Assembly (NCBI GenBank): GCA_020025915.1
Contig: JAHHRH010000001.1
Coordinates: 71,543 to 135,542, forward strand
Reading direction: 5' to 3'
Origin: Sutterella sp.
Lineage (GTDB): Bacteria > Pseudomonadota > Gammaproteobacteria > Burkholderiales > Burkholderiaceae_F
DNA: 64,000 bases
How positions within the stretch are numbered: position 1 is the first letter of the stretch; every line of letters begins with the position of its first letter. The translations under genes were made by a program, and so were the position numbers. Of the stretch, positions 1 through 9,027 are shown piece after piece. The notes under the pieces were generated by a model, which worked only from the letters and a program-made list of their open reading frames with translations, did no database searches and was not told where the DNA came from.

Positions 1-58
1 CATCGTGTTTGGCGGTGTCATTCTTTTAACATGGATTATGGGCGTGGTTCAGTGGTAA
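1..58 (+). CDS. 3' end of a membrane-protein gene (partial)
   Basis: An open frame enters from the left edge and stops at TAA 56-58. The last 18 residues are hydrophobic and end GVVQW, like a final transmembrane segment. A bidirectional-looking terminator follows within 15 bases. Too little is present to name a family, and the reading frame is inferred only from hydrophobicity and the terminator position. Confidence 0.4.
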   Translation, partial: IVFGGVILLTWIMGVVQW

Positions 59-71
59 CGCGAGGGAAAAC

Positions 72-102
72 AAAAAAAGCGCACATAACGTGCGCTTTTT
101 TT
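72..102. terminator. Bidirectional terminator between the left-edge gene and trmB
   Basis: Seven A, stem GCGCAC (79-84), loop ATAAC, stem GTGCGC (90-95), seven T. It sits between two convergent genes and has a T-run on either strand, so it can end both. Confidence 0.85.
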
Positions 103-103
103 G

Positions 104-841
104 TTACTTGCGAAGATAAACCAAGTCCCAGATACCGTATCCGAGGCGTTCTCCGCGGGCTTGGAACTTCGTACGGGGACGATCACATAACGGGTTGCCC
201 ATGACAGGGCTAAATTGACCTGCGCCATGAAGGTTCGTGAGAAGCGGTTCTGTTTCGAGAACTTCGAGCATTTGTTCAGAGTAGTTTTCCCAGTCTGTGG
301 CACAGTGGATGTAGCCACCCGGACGAATGCGCGAGGCTAATAAACCAATAAACGGTTGAGCGACGAGTCGGCGCTTATGGTGACGCGCTTTTCGCCAAGG
401 ATCAGGGAAGTAAATGTGTACGCCATCCAAGCAGTTTTCTGGAATCATGTCACGAACGATTTCAACAGCATCATGACGCACAATGCGGACATTCGTCAGA
501 GACATTTCATCGAGACGCTTAGCTAAGGCACCGACGCCAGCAACGAAAACTTCGCATCCAAGGAAGTTCACTTCAGGATGAGCCTGCGCAATTGCAGCCG
601 TTGTTTCACCCATGCCACACCCGATTTCGAGAACTAACGGTGCTTTACGACCGAAAACAGCTTTAAAATCTAAATGATTGGGGGAATATTCCACCTGATA
701 TTGCGGCAAGGTTTCTTCTAAGGCGCGCTTCTGAGCGGCCGAAATATGGCCACGGCGCATGACAAAAGAACGGATGTGTCGCTTCTTGAGAGCTTCTAGC
801 TCTTCCGGCGTCAATTCAGGCTTATCGCTGTGATTTTCCAT
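104..841 (-). CDS. trmB: tRNA (guanine-N7-)-methyltransferase TrmB
   Basis: SAM-dependent enzyme that makes m7G46 in the variable loop of tRNAs, in the cytosol. The 245-residue length fits the family. A class I methyltransferase motif I with GCGMGETT lies near residue 75. The family's FPDPWRKARHHKRRL block near residue 147 carries the tRNA-contacting and catalytic Asp. The ATG at 839-841 is the first start in frame. The gene is convergent with the left-edge gene and shares its terminator. It is followed upstream by a tRNA gene, so it is probably transcribed alone. Confidence 0.95.
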   Translation of the reverse strand: MENHSDKPELTPEELEALKKRHIRSFVMRRGHISAAQKRALEETLPQYQVEYSPNHLDFKAVFGRKAPLVLEIGCGMGETTAAIAQAHPEVNFLGCEVFVAGVGALAKRLDEMSLTNVRIVRHDAVEIVRDMIPENCLDGVHIYFPDPWRKARHHKRRLVAQPFIGLLASRIRPGGYIHCATDWENYSEQMLEVLETEPLLTNLHGAGQFSPVMGNPLCDRPRTKFQARGERLGYGIWDLVYLRK

Positions 842-900
842 GATGGGGTAGCTCGGGACGCTCTAGAGGCGATGCCGACGAGATGATAGCTAGAGATACG

Positions 901-949
901 AAAAACCCGCCTCAAGGAAAGGACTTTTGAGATCCGAATGATGGCGGGA
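901..949 (-). terminator. Terminator after tRNA-Gly
   Basis: Read on the minus strand: CCCGCC, an inner TCAA/TTGA pairing, then GGCGGG followed by TTTTT (complement of 901-905). It lies just downstream of the tRNA-Gly 3' end. Confidence 0.6.
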
Positions 950-959
950 TTTTGAAATT

Positions 960-1033
960 TGGAGCGGGTGAAGGGAATCGAACCCTCGTCTTTAGCATGG
1001 GAGGCTATTGCTCTGCCATTGAGCTACACCCGC
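960..1033 (-). tRNA. tRNA-Gly (anticodon CCC)
   Basis: 74 nt on the minus strand with acceptor GCGGGTG pairing with CACCCGC, D-stem GCTC/GAGC, anticodon loop CTCCCAT (anticodon CCC at 34-36), T-arm with GTTCGATTC, and an encoded CCA (complement of TGG 960-962). It decodes GGG. Confidence 0.95.
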
Positions 1034-1050
1034 AGAGATGAATAATTCTA

Positions 1051-1085
1051 GCACGAATTGAAGACACGTGGCCTCCAATTCGTGC
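1051..1085 (-). terminator. Perfect 10-bp inverted repeat downstream of the PsiE-like gene
   Basis: GCACGAATTG (1051-1060) pairs with CAATTCGTGC (1076-1085) around a 15-nt loop, 9 nt past the stop of the minus-strand gene. There is no strong T-run on the minus strand, so it could be a terminator or a 3' stabilising hairpin. Confidence 0.5.
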
Positions 1086-1093
1086 AGAAAACA

Positions 1094-1516
1094 TTAATAG
1101 CGGAACTTTAGGTGGCTGAGAACCCACAGCGCACAAACAAGCACCAAGATAGCGCCTGATGTCATTAGCATGAAGGCTGGGGTCATGTGCTCGACGTCTA
1201 CAACGATGTAACGGGCAACGGCAACGATAGCCAATGCAACTGGGGTGCGAATAGGAATTTCACGCGTACCTAAAGCGGATCCTTTAACCATGGATAGGAT
1301 CTCGATATAGAGGAACAGTAACAAGAGGTCCCCGAGACCTGCATTTTTGGTTTCAACCATGCTCCAAATAGATGAGCAGATGCCGACAAGAGCTGCAATA
1401 GCAATCGCAATCAGTGCAAAACCTTGAGCCACAGTAAGAACGGAGTTGAACTTGATGGCGGCTTCAGGAATTGGAGTGTGTTCGGAATCGTGGTGTTGAG
1501 GATTGTTTTGTTGCAT
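1094..1516 (-). CDS. PsiE-family phosphate-starvation-inducible membrane protein
   Basis: Small inner-membrane protein of 140 residues. After a polar, Gln/His-rich N-terminus of about 25 residues there are four hydrophobic segments, near residues 28-50, 60-78, 92-106 and 112-132. The block around LLLLFLYIEILSMVKG and the following basic RTPVALAIVAVARYI segment are characteristic of the PsiE family, whose E. coli member is induced by phosphate limitation; its molecular role is unknown. The gene stands alone, with a hairpin after it. No Pho box was recognised upstream, but the spacing to metQ is short (57 bases). Confidence 0.75.
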   Translation of the reverse strand: MQQNNPQHHDSEHTPIPEAAIKFNSVLTVAQGFALIAIAIAALVGICSSIWSMVETKNAGLGDLLLLFLYIEILSMVKGSALGTREIPIRTPVALAIVAVARYIVVDVEHMTPAFMLMTSGAILVLVCALWVLSHLKFRY

Positions 1517-1573
1517 GATGTCGATAGAATAAATCTATTTTAGGTAACTATAGTTGAGCTATTAGATATTACA

Positions 1574-2270
1574 TCACCAAGAGCAAATTATCCCGCCTTT
1601 GTAGCGATTTTCTACAAATGATTTAACTTCAGGGGAACGGTACACTTTGACAAAGGTTTGAACCCAGGGTTTTTGAGCATCTTCTTCTCGTACGCAAAGA
1701 ATATTTGCGTAAGGGCCATCGGCACGCTCCATGTAAATACCATCAAGTTGTGGTACCAAGCCCGCCGAGTCTGCATAACTACCGTTAATGGCCGCAACAT
1801 TGAGGTCGTCAAGACTACGTGGCAATTGCGCAGGGTCGAGTTCAATAATGCGAACTTTCTTGGGATTTTCAGTGATGTCTAGAACCGTAGCGCGAATGTC
1901 AACTTGTGGGTCGAGACGGATGAGGCCTTTTTTTGGAGCATGTGAAGGGCACGACCGGCGTTGGTGTGGCAGATACAAGTCGATAGCCGCGATCCGCATT
2001 TTGCTGATCCATATAGGGTTGATGTTGGAAGGAGTTAATGTCTAAATCACCTGCAACTAAGGCGGCGTTCGGTTGGACAAAATCAAAGAACTCTACAATA
2101 CGAAGGCCGAGACCAGTCTTTAGGGCGAACGGTTTGACGAACTCCATGATTTCGGCATGAGGTCCAGCGGTGACACCAACGACTATCGTTTGCGGAGCGG
2201 CATAGGCAAGGGGAAGGCTGTTGAGAAAAGTGGTGAGACCAACAGCGGCAAGTATGGATCGGCGCTTCAT
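1574..2270 (-). pseudogene. metQ: metQ, methionine-binding lipoprotein-type subunit, disrupted by a deletion and a frameshift
   Basis: Would be the periplasmic D/L-methionine-binding subunit of MetNIQ. The N-terminal part starts at ATG 2268-2270, preceded by AAGGA; it has a signal peptide (MKRRSILAAV...AYA), then the family's FQHQPYMDQQ block. The C-terminal part, in another frame from about 1925 to the stop at 1574, carries VLDITENPKK and QLPRSLDDLNVAAIN. At the junction, about 30 codons expected between the LVSAT and TNAGRALHML segments are missing. The TNAGRALHML remnant lies in a third frame. A run of 7 A (complement of 1928-1934) then shifts the frame again; 8 A would restore it. Two independent lesions argue for a true pseudogene rather than one sequencing slip. 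Confidence 0.85.
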
Positions 2271-2428
2271 GAAAATATCCTTGACGGGTACGTTGAGTCC
2301 TAACAGAAATGGACTTGGTTCGCGCATTATTCCTGGGAGTGGTTTGTTTTCGTTGGAAAGTCTGACGAACGATTGACGCGGTTGGAGTAAGTTAAGATAA
2401 AGACCTGAAAAGTTGAAGTGTTTTCACG

Positions 2429-2483
2429 AAAAAAAAGGGTGTTGCAAAGCACTGGATGACCAGTTGTTTGCAACACCCTTTTT
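2429..2483 (-). terminator. Long hairpin between metI and metQ
   Basis: AAAAAAGGGTGTTGCAAA near 2431-2448 pairs with TTTGCAACACCC and a T-run, with an inner ACTGG/CCAGT extension. It lies 20 bases after the metI stop and about 160 before metQ. It can act as a terminator or attenuator separating metNI from metQ. The region 2271-2428 holds nothing else I can support. Confidence 0.75.
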
Positions 2484-2501
2484 GGGTGATGAGGTATTAG
2501 A

Positions 2502-3155
2502 TTATTTGTGCGAAATGCGTCGAACGACCCAATCCCCAAAGCTTTGGATGCCTTGGACAAGAATGATCAAAATAAAGACCACAGTCCACATCACTTCTGG
2601 CATGAAGCGCTGGTAGCCATAGCGAATACCTAAGTCGCCCAAGCCACCGCCACCGACAGCACCTGCCATGGCCGAATAACCAATCAAACTAATAATTGAG
2701 ATGGTGAGCCCGGCCACAATTCCTGGCATGGCTTCGGGCAAAAGAACCTTCGAGATGATCTGATAGTTCGTAGCACCCATGGATTGAGCGGCTTCGACGA
2801 GTCCTTTGTCTACTTCACGAAGGCTCGTTTCAACGATGCGAGCGATGAAGGGGGCTACAGACAGCGTCAATGGGACGATAGCTGCCGCCGTACCGATCGA
2901 GGAGCCAACAATGAGACGGGTAAACGGAATGATTGCTACCAATAAAATGATGAACGGGACAGAGCGCATCGCGTTGATGATGGTGCCGAGGATGGTGTTG
3001 AGGCTAGGCATTGGCAAGAAAGAAGAACGATCCGTTACAAAAAGGATGATCCCTAAGGGAATGCCTGCGAGCGCACCAATACCCCCTGAAATAGTCACCA
3101 TGATGATCGTCTCGAGGAAAGAGTCCCAAATCATCTGAATGAGATTACTTGACAT
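2502..3155 (-). CDS. metI: Methionine ABC transporter permease MetI
   Basis: Inner-membrane permease of the methionine importer, 217 residues, the usual length. Five hydrophobic segments are visible. The EAA loop that docks on the ATPase is at about residues 120-142, containing [14 protein letters not shown] and ending in PEAMPGI. Its start lies inside metN, an 11-base overlap, so the two are translationally coupled. Its partner substrate-binding gene metQ downstream is broken, so this permease either depends on a MetQ-like protein encoded elsewhere or is on the way to being lost. Confidence 0.95.
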   Translation of the reverse strand: MSSNLIQMIWDSFLETIIMVTISGGIGALAGIPLGIILFVTDRSSFLPMPSLNTILGTIINAMRSVPFIILLVAIIPFTRLIVGSSIGTAAAIVPLTLSVAPFIARIVETSLREVDKGLVEAAQSMGATNYQIISKVLLPEAMPGIVAGLTISIISLIGYSAMAGAVGGGGLGDLGIRYGYQRFMPEVMWTVVFILIILVQGIQSFGDWVVRRISHK

Positions 3156-4194
3156 CGTTGATCTCCTCTACAACAACACCGTTTTCTTGCATGAACGTGA
3201 CAGCATCGAGGAATGCGGCACGATCGGCTTCAATCAAAACAGTCAATGAACCTAAAGTCTGACCTTGTACGTCATCGACCGTACCACGCAAGATGTTGAA
3301 GTCGATGTTAAAACGTCGAGAACACTCCGAAATCACAGGGCGCGTTACGTCAGAGCCAGAGAAGGCAAGGCGAAGTAGATACACAGCATCGCTATTGACG
3401 TGGCGAGAGCGAGCTTGGCGGAGGCGTTCAAGAATGGCTGGTGGCATGTCTCGAGCCATGACGTTACCAATCAGTGCTTTAGTTGTTTCGTGTTGGGGGG
3501 CCATGAAGATATCGCACACGGATCCAGCTTCGACGATCTTGCCGTAGTTCATCACGACAACACGATTGCAAATTTGCTTAACCACTTGCATTTCGTGTGT
3601 AATCATGACAATGGTGAGGCCGAGTTCTTCATTGATTCGCTTTAAAAGTGCGAGGGTAGCCGTTGTGGTTTCAGGGTCAAGTGCTGACGTGGCTTCGTCT
3701 GAGAGCAAGACTTTCGGGTCGTTGGTGAGGGCGCGGGCAATGCCGACACGTTGTTTCTGACCGCCTGAAAGCTGTGTGGGGTACTTATGAGCGTGTTCAG
3801 TTAAGCCGACCAACTTTAATAAGGGTTCGACCTTTTCACGAATGACGTCTTTAGGTGTGCCAACAAGCTCAAGCGGAAGGGCTACGTTGTCATAGACGGT
3901 ACGAGAACTCAGCAGGTTGAAGTGTTGGAAAATCATACCGATAGAACGGCGACTTTCCCGAAGTTCGTCTTCAGATAACTCGGTTAAGTTACGACCATCA
4001 ACAATGACGCACCCTTCAGAAGGACGGTTCAATAAGTTGATACAACGAACGAGCGTGCTTTTGCCGGCGCCAGAACGACCGATGATGCCAAAGATTTCCC
4101 CTGGCTTGATGTCGAGAGAAACGTCATCAAGGGCTTTGAATTCTCGACCTTCCGGCGTTTTGTACGTTTGAGTAATGTGTTCTAGTCTGATCAT
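3145..4194 (-). CDS. metN: Methionine ABC transporter ATPase MetN
   Basis: Cytoplasmic ATPase of the MetNI importer, 349 residues. The order is Walker [10 protein letters not shown] (about 38-46), Q-loop IFQHFN, signature [15 protein letters not shown], Walker [14 protein letters not shown], and H-loop ITHEM. The last roughly 90 residues form the NIL/ACT-like domain that binds methionine and inhibits transport in the E. coli protein. First gene of the metNI(Q) unit. The 120-base leader upstream shows no riboswitch or Met box I can support. Confidence 0.95.
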   Translation of the reverse strand: MIRLEHITQTYKTPEGREFKALDDVSLDIKPGEIFGIIGRSGAGKSTLVRCINLLNRPSEGCVIVDGRNLTELSEDELRESRRSIGMIFQHFNLLSSRTVYDNVALPLELVGTPKDVIREKVEPLLKLVGLTEHAHKYPTQLSGGQKQRVGIARALTNDPKVLLSDEATSALDPETTTATLALLKRINEELGLTIVMITHEMQVVKQICNRVVVMNYGKIVEAGSVCDIFMAPQHETTKALIGNVMARDMPPAILERLRQARSRHVNSDAVYLLRLAFSGSDVTRPVISECSRRFNIDFNILRGTVDDVQGQTLGSLTVLIEADRAAFLDAVTFMQENGVVVEEINDVK

Positions 4195-4325
4195 TTCTTA
4201 TACGCGAAAGTGAGTCGCAGGTAAGGCTGATCGGCACAGTTTACCTGTTGTTGAGGTGTCGCGTGGTGGATGATGAGAGATAAATTCCGAGTCAATTGAG
4301 GTATTACCTGTTGGAGTCAACAGGC

Positions 4326-4362
4326 AAAAAAAAATCCCACTGAAAATTCAGTAGGATTTTTT
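4326..4362 (-). terminator. Terminator of the tRNA-Lys cluster
   Basis: A nine-base A run, then TCC/GGA and ACTGAA/TTCAGT pairings flanking a short loop, then a six-base T run. On the minus strand this follows the last tRNA-Lys by 7 bases. A second small hairpin CCTGTTG/CAACAGG lies beside it at 4307-4324. Confidence 0.8.
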
Positions 4363-4369
4363 GGAATCT

Positions 4370-4445
4370 TGGTGGGAACGCAGGGATTCGAACCCTGGAC
4401 CGACGGATTAAGAGTCCGCTGCTCTACCAGCTGAGCTACGTTCCC
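4370..4445 (-). tRNA. tRNA-Lys (anticodon CTT), copy 2 of 2
   Basis: 76 nt, acceptor GGGAACG, D-loop AGCTGGTA, anticodon loop CTCTTAA (anticodon CTT), T-arm GTTCGAATC, encoded CCA. It differs from the neighbouring copy only in one D-arm base (CAGCTGAG here, CAACTGAG there on the plus strand). Confidence 0.95.
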
Positions 4446-4465
4446 AAAATGTGATTTGCTTGAGA

Positions 4466-4541
4466 TGGTGGGAACGCAGGGATTCGAACCCTGGACCGAC
4501 GGATTAAGAGTCCGCTGCTCTACCAACTGAGCTACGTTCCC
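4466..4541 (-). tRNA. tRNA-Lys (anticodon CTT), copy 1 of 2
   Basis: 76 nt with the same cloverleaf and encoded CCA as the adjacent copy, separated from it by 20 bases. It looks like a recent tandem duplication. Confidence 0.95.
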
Positions 4542-4570
4542 ATCTCTAAAACAATTTTTCTCAGTAGTCG

Positions 4571-4646
4571 TGGTGGGTCGTGCGGGACTCGAACCCACGA
4601 CCAACGGATTAAAAGTCCGCTGCTCTACCAACTGAGCTAACGACCC
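4571..4646 (-). tRNA. tRNA-Lys (anticodon TTT)
   Basis: 76 nt, acceptor GGGTCGT, anticodon loop CTTTTAA (anticodon TTT), T-arm GTTCGAGTC, encoded CCA. It is first in the cluster transcribed on the minus strand and reads both AAA and AAG. Confidence 0.95.
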
Positions 4647-4969
4647 GTCAGTCGTAGTCTGACTCGCAACTGATGCTTTCAACTAACTGAGGCAACGAAT
4701 TATGCATGACTTTTTTTGAGTTGTCAAGGATGTTGAAAAAATGTCTGATTCGTTCTCTTTTGCTCAAAGGCCTGGTTGAATGTTCATCAGACTAAAAAAA
4801 GTCTCATTGTTTAGGGTAACCCCTAATAAAGTAGACCTAGTCAAACAGAAAATTTTCAGGCAATATGACGGTAATGGTTGTGGAAATGCAAAATCATAAC
4901 CAATGATTTAATAGAAATTTTCGTGATCTTTTACTATCGGGGATGTCTAAATGATCCTATGATAGCGTA

Positions 4970-4999
4970 TTGACATCTATAATTTTGTTGCGATAGATA
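4970..4999 (+). promoter_or_regulatory. Probable sigma-70 promoter of recA
   Basis: TTGACA at 4970-4975 and, after 17-18 bases, an AT-rich TAGATA/ATAGAT at 4993-4999. It lies about 35 bases before the recA start, which has AGGAGT as ribosome site. The gene-free stretch 4647-5032 otherwise shows only a small TTAGGG/CCCTAA hairpin near 4811-4826. I see no CTGT-N8-ACAG LexA-type operator. Confidence 0.5.
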
Positions 5000-5032
5000 A
5001 ATAATATTTAAATCTCTGTATAGGAGTCCGTC

Positions 5033-6136
5033 ATGGCTAGTAAGTCTTCAGGTCCTGCTCGTCCAGAACGCTGCGAAGGCGAGGAACGTAAGAAGGCGTT
5101 AAACGTTGCGCTTGCCAATATTGAAAAGCAATTCGGTAAGGGTGCCATTATGCGTATGGCCGAAGGTACCGAAGTCGAAGATATCGAAACGGTGTCGACT
5201 GGTTCCTTAGGGGTTGACCTTGCTTTGGGCGTTGGTGGTTTACCTCGTGGCCGCATTATTGAAATCTTCGGTCCTGAATCTTCTGGCAAGACCACGATGG
5301 CATTGCATGTGATTGCTGAAATGCAAAAGCTTGGTGGTACTTGCGCTTTTATCGATGCCGAACATGCTTTAGATGTCCAATATGCCCAGCGCTTGGGTGT
5401 GGTTCTCAAGGACTTGCTTCTTTCGCAGCCTGATACTGGTGAACAAGCTTTAGAAATTACAGATGCGTTGGTTCGTTCAGGTTCTGTTGATTTGATCGTT
5501 GTTGACTCCGTGGCTGCTTTGACGCCTCGAAGTGAAATTGAAGGCGAGATGGGCGATGCGCTCCCTGGTCTGCAAGCTCGCTTGATGTCCCAGGCTTTGC
5601 GTAAGTTGACTGGTTCTATTACGAAAACCAAGTCGATGGTGATTTTCATCAACCAAATTCGTATGAAAATTGGTGGCTATGGCAATCCTGAAACGACGAC
5701 GGGCGGTAATGCTTTAAAGTTCTATAGCTCTGTCCGCTTAGATATTCGCCGTGCTGGTGCCATTAAGAAAGGTGACGAAGTCATTGGCAACGAAACCAAG
5801 GTGAAGATTGTCAAGAATAAGGTTGCTCCCCCCTTTAAACAGGCTACCTTTGACATCCTTTATGGGGAAGGTGTCTCGCATTACGGTGAAATCATCGATA
5901 TCGGGACTGAACTCGAGGTAATCGAGAAAGCTGGTGCTTGGTACTCTTATAACGGTCAGCGTTTAGGTCAAGGTAAAGAAAATGTTCGCGAATTCTTGAA
6001 GCAACATCAGGAAATCTCGGAAGAAATCGAGAAAAAGATTCGCGAAATGAAGGGGATTCACATTAAGAGTATGTCGTCTGTAGGGGATGACGAAATGCCA
6101 ATGGATGATATCCCTCCGATGGATGAGGAATTCTAA
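5033..6136 (+). CDS. recA: Recombinase RecA
   Basis: DNA strand-exchange ATPase and co-protease of the SOS response, 367 residues. Walker [10 protein letters not shown] is near residue 82, Walker [11 protein letters not shown] near residue 155, then the L1/L2 DNA-binding loops, with INQIRMKIG and the stretch after [13 protein letters not shown]. The C-terminal tail is acidic ([16 protein letters not shown]), the autoinhibitory feature known in E. coli. The start ATG at 5033 is set by AGGAGT seven bases upstream. It is followed by a terminator and then by recX, the standard order. No LexA operator was recognised in its leader. Confidence 0.98.
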   Translation: MASKSSGPARPERCEGEERKKALNVALANIEKQFGKGAIMRMAEGTEVEDIETVSTGSLGVDLALGVGGLPRGRIIEIFGPESSGKTTMALHVIAEMQKLGGTCAFIDAEHALDVQYAQRLGVVLKDLLLSQPDTGEQALEITDALVRSGSVDLIVVDSVAALTPRSEIEGEMGDALPGLQARLMSQALRKLTGSITKTKSMVIFINQIRMKIGGYGNPETTTGGNALKFYSSVRLDIRRAGAIKKGDEVIGNETKVKIVKNKVAPPFKQATFDILYGEGVSHYGEIIDIGTELEVIEKAGAWYSYNGQRLGQGKENVREFLKQHQEISEEIEKKIREMKGIHIKSMSSVGDDEMPMDDIPPMDEEF

Positions 6137-6153
6137 GTCATCCCAAATATAAG

Positions 6154-6184
6154 AAAGGGGGTAGCTAAGGCTACCCTTTTTTTG
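6154..6184 (+). terminator. Terminator between recA and recX
   Basis: AAAGGG-GTAGC, loop TAAG, GCTAC-CCTTT, then a T-run. It is likely to limit readthrough into recX, keeping RecX well below RecA as in E. coli. Confidence 0.8.
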
Positions 6185-6200
6185 CACAGGAGTCTCGAGT

Positions 6201-6938
6201 ATGGGTAATCAGGATAGCAATAGACAACTATTTATTTGGGGGGATGATGGCTTAGAGTCTCTTCAAGAGAACGTTGAAGTGATGAAGCCCAAGATGCTAC
6301 CAACGCAGTCAGTCAGTATGGAGAGCGTCTTTGATGATAATGAGATCCAAAGAGAATGCCCACGACGATTGCCAAGACGACAACGTCATACATTTAGTAC
6401 AGACGAAGAGTTTTGTAACGATCCTGAAGAGTTGGAACGTCGCTGTGAGGAAAAGCGAAAGGCGAATCCTTCTCGGCAGAATCAACCTAGTCTTTTTGCC
6501 CGTGCTGTAGCTGCCTTGGCTCGACGCGATTATTCACGCAAAGAACTTGACCGTAAACTAGGTCGCCTTCTTAAGGAGGGTGAGACGTATGACATGGTCG
6601 TTGAAGTGCTAGATCGGCTAGAGTCCGCTGGTTATTTGTCGGATGAACGCTTTGCAGAGACGCGAGTTCGTGTTCGGTCAAGAACTTTAGGTAATGCGCG
6701 GATTCGACGTGAGTTACGGCAATCCGGGATTGCTTCTGAGCATGTAGACGCTGCTATGGAAGGTATTGAAGAGCCTGAAGAAATTAGAGCGTATCGAATT
6801 TGGCAACGACGCTTTGATGAGATCCCTAAAGATAGAAAAGAGCGTGATCGGCAAATTCGTTTTTTGATGTATCGCGGTTTTTCAAGGGGAGCAATTTCTA
6901 GGGTGATTTCGGGGCGCGTAGAGATTCTTGACGACTAA
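6201..6938 (+). CDS. recX: RecX regulatory protein with a long N-terminal extension
   Basis: Binds and inhibits RecA filaments. The RecX three-helix repeat region begins near residue 97 (SLFARAVAALARRDYSRKEL) and runs to the end, with VVEVLDRLESAGYLSDERFAE and a final FLMYRGFSRGAISRVI block. RecX is usually about 150-170 residues; this one has 245 because of about 95 extra N-terminal residues that are polar, Glu/Arg-rich and probably disordered. ATG 6201 follows AGGAG closely, so the extension is probably translated. It sits 64 bases after recA, across a terminator. Confidence 0.85.
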   Translation: MGNQDSNRQLFIWGDDGLESLQENVEVMKPKMLPTQSVSMESVFDDNEIQRECPRRLPRRQRHTFSTDEEFCNDPEELERRCEEKRKANPSRQNQPSLFARAVAALARRDYSRKELDRKLGRLLKEGETYDMVVEVLDRLESAGYLSDERFAETRVRVRSRTLGNARIRRELRQSGIASEHVDAAMEGIEEPEEIRAYRIWQRRFDEIPKDRKERDRQIRFLMYRGFSRGAISRVISGRVEILDD

Positions 6939-7074
6939 CGGTATAGTTACAAGGGTAAAATCGTCTGTGTCAGTGGTTGAGGTGTTCGCTGCATTGTAAG
7001 AATTCAAGTAAATTCTTTTCGAATTTGCTAAAATCTTCGCTACCTGTCTTTTGAGAATTCCCTGGGAGGTTATT

Positions 7075-7809
7075 TTGGAATATCTCTTCGATCTGCTCGC
7101 CAACATGCATTGGGCGGCTGTTGGACAGATCATTATGATCGACATTCTGCTTGGCGGTGATAATGCTGTGGTGATTGCCATGGCTTGCCGTAATTTGCCA
7201 CAACATCAGCGTGCTAAAGGTATTTTCTGGGGGACTGTTGGGGCTATTGCTCTACGTGTGATTTTAATTACATGCGCGGTGTTGCTCTTGGATTTGCCTT
7301 TCCTCAAGGTCGCTGGTGGTGTGCTCTTGATTTGGATCGGTGCCAAGTTGCTGTTGCCAGAAGGCGAAGAGCACGAAAACGTTGAAGGTAGTGACAAGCT
7401 GATCGGTGCGATTAAAACCATTATCGTCGCAGACTTTGTTATGAGCTTTGACAACGTGATTGCCATTGCTGGCGCTGCTCAGCAGGCACACGAAGCTCAT
7501 CAGACATTGTTGATTATTTTTGGTTTGTTGGTATCTGTGCCGTTTATCGTATTCGGTTCTCAGATTATCTTGAAACTTATCGATAAGTTCCCAATCATTA
7601 TCTATTTGGGTGCAGGTTTACTCGGTTGGATTGCGGGTGGTATGGTGGCTTCAGACGTCTTCATCACGTCTCGCTGGCCAGAACAAGCTTTCATGATGCA
7701 TTATCCGTTGGCTGTAGGCGGTGCTTTGCTCGTGATAGTGATTGGACATTTCTGGGGTAAAGCTCGTTTGAAGAATATTTTGGCTGCAGAGAAGGCAAAG
7801 CAGTCTTAA
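7075..7809 (+). CDS. TerC/YjbE-family integral membrane protein
   Basis: Multi-spanning inner-membrane protein of 244 residues; TerC relatives are linked to tellurite resistance and to export of metals such as Mn2+ by related proteins. The family's DILLGGDNAVVIAMA block near residue 22 and VADFVMSFDNVIAIAGAA near residue 128 carry the paired Asp-Asn motifs. About seven hydrophobic segments are visible. I chose the TTG at 7075 because GGGAGG at 7064-7069 sits five bases upstream; an earlier TTG at 7051 has no such site. Single gene with its own terminator. Substrate not determinable from sequence. Confidence 0.8.
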   Translation: MEYLFDLLANMHWAAVGQIIMIDILLGGDNAVVIAMACRNLPQHQRAKGIFWGTVGAIALRVILITCAVLLLDLPFLKVAGGVLLIWIGAKLLLPEGEEHENVEGSDKLIGAIKTIIVADFVMSFDNVIAIAGAAQQAHEAHQTLLIIFGLLVSVPFIVFGSQIILKLIDKFPIIIYLGAGLLGWIAGGMVASDVFITSRWPEQAFMMHYPLAVGGALLVIVIGHFWGKARLKNILAAEKAKQS

Positions 7810-7813
7810 TCGG

Positions 7814-7845
7814 AAAAAAAGCGCAACGTAAGTTGCGCTTTTTTT
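7814..7845. terminator. Bidirectional terminator between the TerC-like gene and mnmA
   Basis: Perfect 14-bp stem: seven A plus GCGCAAC, loop GTAA, GTTGCGC plus seven T. It lies between convergent genes. Confidence 0.9.
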
Positions 7846-7860
7846 GCCTTAGGGGGACGA

Positions 7861-8949
7861 TTAATGCTTCACATCATTAATAAAGCCACCGCCGAGACAG
7901 ACATCACCTTGATACAAAACGGCGCTTTGGCCAGGCGTAGCCGCCCATTGGGGTTTATCAAAGCTCAGCGTGAAACTCTTTTCTGATGCGTAGTCTAAAT
8001 GACAAGGATCGTCTGGTTGACGATAACGAGTCTTGACTGTGAGCGGCTCCAAGAGGTCTGGGGCTTCACCAGAGATCCAACTAGGATGCACGGCCTTTAA
8101 TTCATGAGCTAATAACCAAGGGTGGTCGTGACCTTGGCAAATCCAAAGCGTATTGGTAGCCAAATCTTTTTTGGCAACGAACCACGGTTCACCTGTGGAA
8201 TCATGACGGCCACCAACACCGATGCCTTTACGTTGTCCTAATGTATAGAAAGAGAGTCCAATGTGCTCACCGACAACCGTTCCGTCGGGAATACGGATTA
8301 GGCCAGGTTGCGTTGGAAGGTAACGATTTAAGAATTCACGGAAAGGACGTTCGCCAATGAAGCAAATACCGGTCGAGTCTTTTTTCTTTGCGTTGGGTAA
8401 CTTAATTTGATCAGCAATGCGACGTACTTCTGTTTTGTGAATGTCGCCAACAGGGAAAATGACGCGTGAGATTTGTTTCTGGCTAAGACGATGCAAGAAA
8501 TAGCTCTGATCTTTACTGGGATCAACGCCTCGAAGCAGTTGTACGCCATGATCGGTATGGCGAACACGTGCATAATGCCCTGTAGCAATGAGGTCTGCAC
8601 CCATGGCCATCGCGTGATCAAGGAATGCCTTGAATTTAATCTCGGCATTGCAAAGAACATCGGGATTTGGGGTGCGGCCAGCGCTATATTCACGCAAAAA
8701 GTCAGAAAAGACACGTTCGCGGTATTCTTTAGCGAAGTTGACGGCTTCAATGTCAATGCCGATAAGATCAGCAACGCTACTAGCGTCAATGAAATCTTGG
8801 CGAGATGAACAGTATTCACTGTCGTCATCATCTTCCCAGTTTTTCATAAAGAGACCGATGACGTTATAGCCTTGTTCTTTAAGTAACCAGGCACTGACTG
8901 ATGAGTCAACGCCGCCTGATAGGCCAATTACAACCGTTTTTTTCGACAT
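7861..8949 (-). CDS. mnmA: tRNA-specific 2-thiouridylase MnmA
   Basis: Makes s2U34 in tRNA-Lys, -Glu and -Gln using ATP and sulfur relayed to its cysteines. 362 residues, normal. The PP-loop GLSGGVDSS is near residue 9. The catalytic Cys pair is visible in [12 protein letters not shown] (about 103) and [11 protein letters not shown] (about 200). A substrate tRNA-Lys(TTT) is encoded in this same window. Start ATG 8947-8949. It is divergent from the nitronate monooxygenase gene, with 78 bases between. Confidence 0.97.
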   Translation of the reverse strand: MSKKTVVIGLSGGVDSSVSAWLLKEQGYNVIGLFMKNWEDDDDSEYCSSRQDFIDASSVADLIGIDIEAVNFAKEYRERVFSDFLREYSAGRTPNPDVLCNAEIKFKAFLDHAMAMGADLIATGHYARVRHTDHGVQLLRGVDPSKDQSYFLHRLSQKQISRVIFPVGDIHKTEVRRIADQIKLPNAKKKDSTGICFIGERPFREFLNRYLPTQPGLIRIPDGTVVGEHIGLSFYTLGQRKGIGVGGRHDSTGEPWFVAKKDLATNTLWICQGHDHPWLLAHELKAVHPSWISGEAPDLLEPLTVKTRYRQPDDPCHLDYASEKSFTLSFDKPQWAATPGQSAVLYQGDVCLGGGFINDVKH

Positions 8950-9027
8950 AGATGTACTGTGCTATGAACGCAGGCGAGATAAAATCCAGCTTGCTGTTAA
9001 TTGAATTTGTAGGAGATCGACGCAATT

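Noticed and set aside
4195..4316. Possible SAM riboswitch or Met operator before metN
   Set aside because: Too short and no conserved core or repeated Met-box pattern seen; only a small hairpin at its far end.
4317..4682. 121-codon minus-strand frame across the tRNA-Lys cluster
   Set aside because: It is a translation of the tRNA genes themselves (repeats of QLVEQRTLNP), a well-known artefact.
5008..5652. 214-codon frame antisense to recA
   Set aside because: Shadow of recA; Ser/Lys/Pro-rich reverse-frame composition.
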